This document shows, one piece after another, positions 24,067 to 29,834 of a stretch of 29,834 bases of DNA (position 1 is the stretch's first letter; every line of letters begins with the position of its first letter). The notes beneath the pieces were generated by a model. The model made no database searches and was not told the DNA's origin. It worked only from the letters and a program-made list of their open reading frames with translations. Position numbers and translations under genes: made by a program. This DNA comes from Treponema sp. UBA1798. Its GTDB lineage: Bacteria; Spirochaetota; Spirochaetia; Treponematales; Treponemataceae. The DNA lies in contig DCFS01000143.1 of NCBI GenBank assembly GCA_002319875.1, positions 1 to 29,834 on the forward strand, written 5' to 3'.

Positions 24067-24777
24067 ATGTTACCTTATGTTGCTGAATTTCTAGGAACCA
24101 TGATTCTGATTATCCTTGGTGATGGAGTAGTTGCGAATATCAGTCTGACTAAATCCGGTATGAAAGGAGCCGGAAGCGTTCAGGTCACATTCGCATGGGG
24201 TCTTGCAGTCCTGCTTCCCGCTTTTATCTTCGGGGCTGCATCAGGAGCGCACTTTAACCCTGCGTTGACGATAGCTCTCGCTGCAGACGGATCTTTCCCG
24301 TGGGCACAGGTCCCGGGTTATATCATTGCACAGTTTGCAGGTGCTTTTACGGGCGGAATTATAATATATCTGCTTTTTAAGGACCATTTTGATGCAACAG
24401 AAGAGCCGGGAACAAAACTAGGCGTATTCTGCACAAGTCCTTCCATTCCCAATAAAGGCCGCAACCTGCTCAGTGAAATTATTGGAACCTTCGTGCTCGT
24501 ATTCGGAATCAAGGGTATCGGCCAGGTCAAAAACATAGCGCCGGGCGTCGATAAACTTCTGGTTTTCGGAATCATCGTCTCCGTAGGTATGTCGCTCGGC
24601 GGACTTACCGGATATGCAATTAACCCGGCCCGAGACCTCGGACCGAGGTTTGCACATACGGTTCTTCCGATAAAAGGAAAGGGAACTTCCAACTGGGGAT
24701 ATGCCGTAGTCCCTCTTTTCGGCCCGGTTATCGGCGGTCTGCTTGCCGTCGGCCTTTATTCCGTCCTTCCCTGGTAA
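24067..24777 (+). CDS. glpF: Glycerol uptake facilitator (aquaglyceroporin)
   Basis: This is a 236-residue inner-membrane channel for passive glycerol entry, with six predicted transmembrane helices and two half-helices. The pore motifs are NPA at N64 (HFNPALT) and NPA at N186 (INPARDLGPR). The aspartate directly after the second NPAR (D190) marks the glycerol-conducting rather than water-only subtype. AAAAGGAG precedes ATG 24067. It is the last gene of the glp operon. The order kinase then channel is reversed from the Bacillus glpFK arrangement. A candidate terminator follows at 24858-24880. Confidence 0.96.
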   Translation: MLPYVAEFLGTMILIILGDGVVANISLTKSGMKGAGSVQVTFAWGLAVLLPAFIFGAASGAHFNPALTIALAADGSFPWAQVPGYIIAQFAGAFTGGIIIYLLFKDHFDATEEPGTKLGVFCTSPSIPNKGRNLLSEIIGTFVLVFGIKGIGQVKNIAPGVDKLLVFGIIVSVGMSLGGLTGYAINPARDLGPRFAHTVLPIKGKGTSNWGYAVVPLFGPVIGGLLAVGLYSVLPW

Positions 24778-24857
24778 ATCAGTATCCGGCATCATCCTGC
24801 TTTCCGTATTAAACGGGAACCGTAAGTCTCCCGTCCGGTAAAACAAACAGACGCAGG

Positions 24858-24880
24858 ATATCCTGACGGCGGATATTTTT
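24858..24880 (+). terminator. Candidate terminator of the glp operon
   Basis: ATATCC (24858-24863), a 7-base loop, GGATAT (24871-24876), then TTTT. The stem is short. A non-terminator hairpin, ACGGGA/TCCCGT, lies upstream at 24813-24834. Repeat copy A begins 8 bases after the T run. Confidence 0.45.
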
Positions 24881-24888
24881 CAGGAAAA

Positions 24889-24922
24889 CGCTGATTAAGT
24901 CATCGGGATTTAATCAGCGTGT
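24889..24922 (+). repeat. 34-bp dha repeat, copy A (upstream of dhaK)
   Basis: The arms CGCTGATTAA (24889-24898) and TTAATCAGCG (24910-24919) are perfectly complementary around the centre GTCATCGGGAT, followed by TGT. It matches copy B (26874-26907) at 33 of 34 bases and the inverted copy C (26048-26076) at 25 of 29. The repeat occurs only in the gaps of the dha cluster within this window. Confidence 0.85.
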
Positions 24923-24934
24923 CCTTAGTGGCAC

Positions 24935-25007
24935 ACTGGTCCGGTTACCGGTTGTACCGTTTCCTGCTTTATAATCAGGACCGGCGCAACCGGTATTCTG
25001 CACCAGT
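24935..25007 (+). promoter_or_regulatory. Nested helices in the dhaK upstream region
   Basis: Three helices can nest: ACTGGT (24935-24940) with ACCAGT (25002-25007), ACCGGTTG (24947-24954) with CAACCGGT (24987-24994), and TCCTG (24962-24966) with CAGGA (24976-24980). A TATAAT box at 24970-24975 sits in the apical loop without a convincing -35. The region may be a structured leader, a promoter with operators, or both. Confidence 0.4.
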
Positions 25008-25039
25008 ATTCACATTCCATAAAACTCTGTGAGGTCCTT

Positions 25040-26041
25040 ATGAAAAAATTAATTAACGCACCTGACGATGTTATAAAAGAAGCTCTTGCCGGAATGGAAC
25101 TTGCCTGTTCCGATGTTATTAAAGTTCACTTTAACCCTAATTTTATTACCCGCAGTACGCCGACCCGTAACGGAAAGGTTGCTGTAGTCTCAGGAGGAGG
25201 CAGCGGTCATGAACCTCTGCATGGCGGGTATGTCGGCATGGGTATGCTCGATGCTGCATGTCCAGGAGAAGTTTTTACTTCACCGACACCGGATCAGATC
25301 GAAGCTGCTACAAAGGCGGCAAGCGGCGGAGCCGGAGTTCTTCATATCGTAAAAAACTATTCCGGTGATGTAATGAACTTCGAAATGGCTGCCGATTTGT
25401 GCGGAGAAAGCGGAATTCCCGTCAAATCCGTCGTGATAGATGATGACGTTGCTGTAAAAAACAGTCTGTATACGGAAGGCCGCCGCGGTGTCGGCTGTAC
25501 TGTTATTGCAGAAAAAATAGCGGGAGCCTCCGCAGAGCGGGGAGACAATCTGGATACGGTTACATCGTTCTGCAGACAGGTGAACGATACGGGCCGGTCA
25601 ATGGGTATGGCCCTCACCTCCTGTACTGTACCGGCGGCAGGCAAGCCTACCTTTGAAATAGGACCGGATGAAATTGAAATGGGTGTCGGTATACACGGAG
25701 AACCCGGACGGGAAAGAATGAAGCAGAAAACCGCACACGAATACATTGAAATGATGGGAGAGGCTGTTGTTTCCGATGTACCGTATAAAAAAGGTGACGA
25801 ACTGATTGTTCTGCTGAACGGTATGGGAGGAACTCCGCTCATAGAACTGTATCTTCTGTATAACGAATTCGAAAATTTCTGTAAAAGAAAAGGCCTGAAA
25901 ATCGTACGGCGGCTTGTCGGTAATTATATTACATCCCTTGAGATGCAGGGATTTTCTATCTCTACGGTGAAAGCAGACGCGAACCTGATCAAATTATGGG
26001 ATGCGCCCGTGCATACAGCAGGGCTGCGCTGGGGTATTTAA
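25040..26041 (+). CDS. dhaK: Dihydroxyacetone kinase subunit DhaK (PTS-type)
   Basis: This is a 333-residue cytoplasmic subunit that binds dihydroxyacetone covalently and accepts phosphate from the DhaL nucleotide to make dihydroxyacetone phosphate. The substrate-binding segments are VSGGGSGHEPLHGGYVGMGM (about 52-71) and IVKNYSGDVMNFEMA (about 103-117). The hemiaminal-forming histidine is H219 in GVGIHGEPG, equivalent to E. coli H218. It lacks the fused C-terminal kinase domain of ATP-dependent enzymes, so it is PTS-type and depends on separate DhaL and DhaM, both encoded downstream. GAGG precedes ATG 25040. The upstream gap of 262 bases contains a terminator, repeat copy A and nested helices. 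Confidence 0.96.
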   Translation: MKKLINAPDDVIKEALAGMELACSDVIKVHFNPNFITRSTPTRNGKVAVVSGGGSGHEPLHGGYVGMGMLDAACPGEVFTSPTPDQIEAATKAASGGAGVLHIVKNYSGDVMNFEMAADLCGESGIPVKSVVIDDDVAVKNSLYTEGRRGVGCTVIAEKIAGASAERGDNLDTVTSFCRQVNDTGRSMGMALTSCTVPAAGKPTFEIGPDEIEMGVGIHGEPGRERMKQKTAHEYIEMMGEAVVSDVPYKKGDELIVLLNGMGGTPLIELYLLYNEFENFCKRKGLKIVRRLVGNYITSLEMQGFSISTVKADANLIKLWDAPVHTAGLRWGI

Positions 26042-26047
26042 GACATA

Positions 26048-26076
26048 CTGATTAAATCCTGATGACCGGATCAGCG
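26048..26076 (-). repeat. dha repeat, copy C (inverted, between dhaK and dhaL)
   Basis: Read on the minus strand this matches copy A at 25 of 29 bases. Outer pairing CTGAT/ATCAG and the centre are kept; three of the four changes are in one arm. It begins 6 bases after the dhaK stop and ends 35 bases before dhaL. Confidence 0.75.
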
Positions 26077-26110
26077 GCTTTATAAAAAGTTACTATGTGG
26101 AGGATACTAT

Positions 26111-26743
26111 ATGCTTACTGTTGAGACGACGGAAAACTGGCTGAAAAAACTCGGACAGGTATATGCCGAACAAAAAGATTATCTGACAGAACTCGATTCA
26201 AAGATAGGCGATGCTGATCATGGTATCAATATGAACAGGGGATTTTCTGCTGTCTGTGCAGAACTTGACAAACAGCCTCCTGCTTCGATAAGCGCAGCCT
26301 TAAAATCAGCAGCGATGGTTCTGATCAGAACCGTAGGAGGAGCTTCCGGTCCCCTGTATGGAAGTTTCTTCCTCGATTTTTCAAAAGCCCTTGAAGGCAA
26401 GGAAACTGTTGCTACTGCGGACGCAGTTGCTGCTTTCCGGGCAGGACTCGAATCGGTAAAAAAACGCGGCAGAGCACAAGCCGGAGACAAGACCATGCTC
26501 GATGTCCTGATTCCCGCTGTAGAACGGATGGAACTGCTTTCTTCAGAAGGAAAAGACTTACCGGATGTCCTTGACGGAGCAGTAGCGGCTGCAAAAACCG
26601 GTCTGGAATCTACCATAGAAATGGTGGCCAGAAAAGGACGGGCAAGCTATCTCGGCGAACGGAGTAAAGGACATCAGGATCCCGGAGCAACTTCTTCATA
26701 CTATCTGCTGAAAGCTGCCAGCGAAACATTAGGGCATCTGTGA
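26111..26743 (+). CDS. dhaL: Dihydroxyacetone kinase subunit DhaL (ADP-binding)
   Basis: This is a 210-residue cytoplasmic subunit holding a permanently bound nucleotide that is re-phosphorylated by DhaM and donates phosphate to DhaK. The magnesium-binding motif is visible: D29 and the GDADHG sequence with D34, D36 and H37, matching E. coli DhaL D30, D35 and D37. Nucleotide contacts appear in GGASGPLYGSFF (about 77-88) and in KKRGRAQAGDKTMLDVL (about 117-133). The C-terminus ends with YLGERSKGHQDPGATSS. TGGAGG precedes ATG 26111. The length is typical. Copy C of the dha repeat lies in the 69-base gap before it. Confidence 0.95.
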   Translation: MLTVETTENWLKKLGQVYAEQKDYLTELDSKIGDADHGINMNRGFSAVCAELDKQPPASISAALKSAAMVLIRTVGGASGPLYGSFFLDFSKALEGKETVATADAVAAFRAGLESVKKRGRAQAGDKTMLDVLIPAVERMELLSSEGKDLPDVLDGAVAAAKTGLESTIEMVARKGRASYLGERSKGHQDPGATSSYYLLKAASETLGHL

Positions 26744-26781
26744 AAACTCACGTTCAGTGACTTTTCAGGGAATGCCGCCGG

Positions 26782-26859
26782 GTTTTAGGTCGTTTTAATA
26801 TAGCGACTTAAAACACCGCACTTACAGAGTTACCACTAAAAACTGAAGTTTTTAGTGGT
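26782..26859 (+). promoter_or_regulatory. Two hairpins in the dhaL-dhaM gap
   Basis: GTTTTAGGTCG (26782-26792) pairs with CGACTTAAAAC (26804-26814) over 11 bp with one G-U. ACCACTAAAAACT (26832-26844) pairs perfectly with 26847-26859 around a 2-base centre, a 28-bp near-palindrome. Neither is followed by T's, so these are not standard terminators. The second could be an operator or a cruciform-like site. Confidence 0.55.
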
Positions 26860-26873
26860 CCCCATCAGTTAAC

Positions 26874-26907
26874 CGCTGATTAAGTCATCGGGATTTAATG
26901 AGCGTGT
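26874..26907 (+). repeat. 34-bp dha repeat, copy B (upstream of dhaM)
   Basis: It is identical to copy A except for C to G at the base corresponding to 24915. That change weakens the stem by one pair and creates an ATG (26898) in frame with the downstream gene. ATCAG (26864-26868) can compete with the repeat by pairing with CTGAT at 26876-26880. The copy ends 23 bases before the true start. Confidence 0.85.
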
Positions 26908-26930
26908 ACCCGAAACAGGCAGGATGTCAT

Positions 26931-29444
26931 ATGGTCGGTCTTGTTATTGTCTCCCACAGCAGAAAACTGGCGGAAGCGTTGGTCTCACTCATAAAGGGAA
27001 CCGGAAATGGAAATATTCCTGTCGCAGCAACAGGAGGTATCGGAGAAAACAATTCCGAATTCGGAACTGATGCGTCTGATATTGTAGATGCTATAAATTC
27101 TGTTTATTCGGATGACGGAGTACTGGTACTGACAGATCTGGGAAGTTCCGTACTCAGTGCGGAACTTGCGCTTGATTTTCTTCCAGACGAACATAAATCC
27201 AATATAAAAATATCTTCTGCGCCCCTTGTGGAAGGGGCCGTATCGGCAGCCGTTCAAATCGGTTTAAATGCTTCGCTCGCTGATACAGTACGTGAAGCAT
27301 CAGGAGGTTTGATTCCTAAACAGGAGCATCTTGACCAGGACGGGCAGGAAACTGATAGCGGAAATGAAAATAATCGGAAAGAAGACGTTAATACCGGCGG
27401 CAGCCATTATATAGAACAGATTTTGACTGTGCATACGGTTCACGGTCTGCATGCCAGACCGGCAGCAAAACTCATACAGCTGATCGCAACCTTTGACGCG
27501 GATGCGGAAATTTCAAATATTTCAAAAAACCGGGGACCGGTATCTGCAAAAAGCCTGAACAGGCTGCTGTCTCTCAATGTTCTGAAGAACGACAGCATCC
27601 GCATTTCCGCTGCGGGGAAACAGGCGAAATCTCTTGTCGATGCGGTGACCGCTCTTGTAAACGAAAATTTTGGAGAAATAACGGAAGTACAGGATACTGC
27701 TACCGGATATACGCAAAAGGAAAAAAAGCAGGGCAGCCTTACCGGTATTTCCGATGGTATCGCAGTCGGAAAAGCGTTCATCATTGCCACACATGTTGAA
27801 GAAGTAAAAAAGGCATTTACAACGGACAGAGAAAAGGAGCAGCGTATATTTATCGACGCGGCAGTAAAGGTTGAGAAAAATATTTTAAAAAGGAAGCAGG
27901 AACTTGCATCAAAAGTTTCCGGACAGGAAACTGGAATCTTCGATGCCCATCTGATTTTGTTAAAAGATCCTGAGCTGTATGATACCGCATTACAGCTCAT
28001 CGGCAAGGAAGGATATACGGCCGCGTATGCATGGGCAGAACGTGTAAAAGCGGTAAGCCGCAATTATGAGCTGCTTACCGATGAATATCTGCGCCAGCGT
28101 GCAAAGGACGTTCTGGATGTAGGTTCGCAGATGGCAGAAATACTTGCCGGAACAACAAACACCGGTATAAAAGTAAAGACGGAGAAACCCGTTATTCTGT
28201 TTGCCGATGATCTGACTCCTTCCCAGACAGCGTCCTTCGACTCCAGGACTATAGCAGGAATTGTTACCAGGTATGGGGGACCTACTTCCCATACGGCTAT
28301 TCTGTGCCGGGCACTCGCTATTCCGGCTGTCTGCGGATTTACCGCGTTTGATACGGTAACAGAGGGAAAAACAATGGTCATAGACGGTTCAAAAGGACAG
28401 ATCCTGTCAAACCCGACGGAAGAAGAACTTGCAGAAGCGGAAACGGCAGCAGCACAGCGTTCGGCGGAACAAAAGAAATTACAGGAAAGTGCCGGAACAC
28501 CAGCCGTTACTGCGGATGGAAGCAGAATAGAACTATGGGCAAATCTCGCATCCCCTGAAGATGCGGAAATGGCAGTCCGTTATGGTGCTGAGGGATCCGG
28601 ATTGTTCAGGACTGAATTTCTTTTTCTGAACAGAACAACCGCGCCTGATGAAGAAGAACAATACGAAGCGTTTATGAAAGTGGGGAAAGCTTTCGGACAA
28701 AAACCGGTAATTATCAGAACATTTGATATCGGCGGAGACAAGCAGATCGATTACATGTCACTGCCGGATGAAGCAAACCCCTTTCTCGGCGTCCGCGGTA
28801 TCAGATTATATGAAAAAAACAGAGATATCTTTACGGTTCATATCCGCGCTATTCTGCGTGCAGCTGTCCCGTGGAATTTCCGGATTATGGTACCGATGAT
28901 TACGGAAGCAGAAGAATGCGCTCATATCAGGAAGGAAATAGAAAAGATCCATATAAAACTGGAACTGGAAAATATAAAACACCGCTGGCCAATCCCGATA
29001 GGGGCAATGATAGAAACCCCGGCTGCGGCAATACTGACCGGTACACTCGCACAGGAAGCTGATTTTTTCAGTATAGGCTCAAACGACCTGACCCAATATG
29101 TTATGGCAGCCGAACGCGGCAATCAGAATCTTTCCCGTTTTTCCGACCCGATGCACCCTGCGGTCCTGTCTGTAATACGGCAGGCAGTTGAAGGAGCCCA
29201 CCGCTACGGAAAGCAGATCGGACTGTGCGGCGAGATGGGAAGTGACATGGCTGGTATTGCAGCATTAATAGGGCTTGGAATTGATGAAATCAGTTTGACC
29301 TCCGTGCGTATCCCGGAAGCGAAAGCCTTTGTCCGGACACTGTATCGGTCGCAACTTGAAGCACTTGTTCCCAGACTTGAAGAAAAGAAAAATGCGGAAG
29401 AAACACGCAGCCTTATAAGAAAAATTGTTACAGCCCAACCGTGA
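26931..29444 (+). CDS. dhaM: Fused DhaM phosphotransferase: EIIA-type domain, HPr and full-length PTS enzyme I
   Basis: This is an 837-residue cytoplasmic protein that carries phosphate from PEP to DhaL in one chain. Residues about 1-130 are the mannose-type EIIA (DhaM) domain with active H9 in VSHSRKLAE. About 163-250 is HPr with H174 in GLHARPAAK. From about 268 the enzyme I part starts with GISDGIAVGKA, carries phospho-accepting H454 in YGGPTSHTAI, and continues through the PEP-binding barrel with FDIGGDKQIDYM, SIGSNDLTQYVMAAERGN and the catalytic C766 in GLCGEMGSDM. E. coli DhaM has only a truncated enzyme I part; this one appears complete. I chose ATG 26931, preceded by GGCAGGA, because it begins with the family's MVGLVIVSHS; ATG 26898 lies inside repeat copy B. 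Confidence 0.94.
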   Translation: MVGLVIVSHSRKLAEALVSLIKGTGNGNIPVAATGGIGENNSEFGTDASDIVDAINSVYSDDGVLVLTDLGSSVLSAELALDFLPDEHKSNIKISSAPLVEGAVSAAVQIGLNASLADTVREASGGLIPKQEHLDQDGQETDSGNENNRKEDVNTGGSHYIEQILTVHTVHGLHARPAAKLIQLIATFDADAEISNISKNRGPVSAKSLNRLLSLNVLKNDSIRISAAGKQAKSLVDAVTALVNENFGEITEVQDTATGYTQKEKKQGSLTGISDGIAVGKAFIIATHVEEVKKAFTTDREKEQRIFIDAAVKVEKNILKRKQELASKVSGQETGIFDAHLILLKDPELYDTALQLIGKEGYTAAYAWAERVKAVSRNYELLTDEYLRQRAKDVLDVGSQMAEILAGTTNTGIKVKTEKPVILFADDLTPSQTASFDSRTIAGIVTRYGGPTSHTAILCRALAIPAVCGFTAFDTVTEGKTMVIDGSKGQILSNPTEEELAEAETAAAQRSAEQKKLQESAGTPAVTADGSRIELWANLASPEDAEMAVRYGAEGSGLFRTEFLFLNRTTAPDEEEQYEAFMKVGKAFGQKPVIIRTFDIGGDKQIDYMSLPDEANPFLGVRGIRLYEKNRDIFTVHIRAILRAAVPWNFRIMVPMITEAEECAHIRKEIEKIHIKLELENIKHRWPIPIGAMIETPAAAILTGTLAQEADFFSIGSNDLTQYVMAAERGNQNLSRFSDPMHPAVLSVIRQAVEGAHRYGKQIGLCGEMGSDMAGIAALIGLGIDEISLTSVRIPEAKAFVRTLYRSQLEALVPRLEEKKNAEETRSLIRKIVTAQP

Positions 29445-29485
29445 AGAAACGGCTGATGAAATACTGATTATCTGCGCGTTTTGCG

Positions 29486-29834
29486 TTATATCATTCCAAG
29501 CTGTGCAAGTCTGATAAACTCTTTCATTTCTTCTGTGAACCATTTATCCTTATGATAAAAAATCTGACGGAACATGGACATCTGAAAATCGGAAACATCA
29601 AGAATGGCAAGTTCATTTTTACGTACACTTTCTGCAACAGAAAAATGCGGAAGGAAAGAAAGTCCCATATTCTTTTTAACCATATCAATGATAACTTCTA
29701 TATTTCCCAGTTCCAGAAACGGTGTTATTTCCATTTTTTTAGAAGCTAGATACTGGTCAAGACTATAACGGTAATTATCCTCTTTTTCCGTAAGAAAAAA
29801 TGGTTCGTGCAGCAAATCTTCAAGCCGGATTAAG
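29486..29834 (-). CDS. LysR-family transcriptional regulator (partial, 5' end beyond window)
   Basis: This is the C-terminal part of a LysR-type regulator, convergent with dhaM. The frame stays open to the window edge (reading LIRLEDLLHEPFFL), so the helix-turn-helix and most of the effector domain lie outside. What is visible is the second lobe of the substrate-binding fold: a segment near LELGNIEVIIDMVKKNMGLS followed by FLPHFSVAESV, and the C-terminal RQIFYHKDKWFTEEMKEFIRL. These are standard LysR features. It probably controls a gene further right or divergent from it. The 41-base gap to dhaM shows no clear terminator. Confidence 0.82.
   Translation of the reverse strand, partial: LIRLEDLLHEPFFLTEKEDNYRYSLDQYLASKKMEITPFLELGNIEVIIDMVKKNMGLSFLPHFSVAESVRKNELAILDVSDFQMSMFRQIFYHKDKWFTEEMKEFIRLAQLGMI

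Overview
This window looks like the chromosome of an anaerobic, sugar-fermenting diderm, most likely a spirochaete of the Treponema group. That is an inference from gene content, not a database match. The clues are an outer-membrane patatin with a C-terminal barrel, a lipoprotein with a relaxed lipobox, a flavodiiron protein, many Fe-S and flavin oxidoreductases, and a tRNA gene without an encoded CCA end. I see no phage, transposase or CRISPR array.

Layout. 1-2546: the end of a split, glutamate-synthase-like operon (4Fe-4S protein, FAD/NAD oxidoreductase, GXGXG protein). 2559-5951: a four-domain CoA-disulfide-reductase-like sulfur enzyme followed by a Crp/Fnr regulator. 5985-8339: a patatin-POTRA-barrel protein (type Vd architecture). 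8343-10531, minus strand: HAD phosphatase, tRNA-Ala(CGC) and flavodiiron protein, with a clear intrinsic terminator. 10587-14079: a hexuronate operon, uxuA, a GntR regulator and uxuB, with a perfect palindrome between its -35 and -10. 14080-14474: a non-coding convergent gap with three inverted repeats. 14475-17377: a secreted FMN/FAD reductase lipoprotein divergent from an AraC regulator. 17434-19086: an acyltransferase of the glycerol-3-phosphate type, and glpP on the minus strand.

19202-24777 is a glycerol operon: two GlpA/GlpB-like flavoproteins, a DUF1667 Cys protein, glycerol kinase and aquaglyceroporin. Its leader carries a 5' hairpin and a long terminator with a possible antiterminator, directly opposite the gene for the antiterminator protein GlpP. 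24889-29444 is a dihydroxyacetone phosphorylation module: dhaK, dhaL and a single protein joining DhaM, HPr and a full-length PTS enzyme I. A partial LysR gene on the minus strand ends the window.

The genes fit together as glycerol and hexuronate use under anaerobic conditions. Glycerol can enter through GlpF, be phosphorylated by GlpK and be oxidised by the Glp flavoproteins. Dihydroxyacetone is phosphorylated from PEP through the fused DhaM. The acyltransferase may draw on the same glycerol-3-phosphate pool. The most unusual signal is a 34-bp stem-loop-shaped repeat found three times, each time in a gap around a dha gene, with its loop conserved and one copy inverted.
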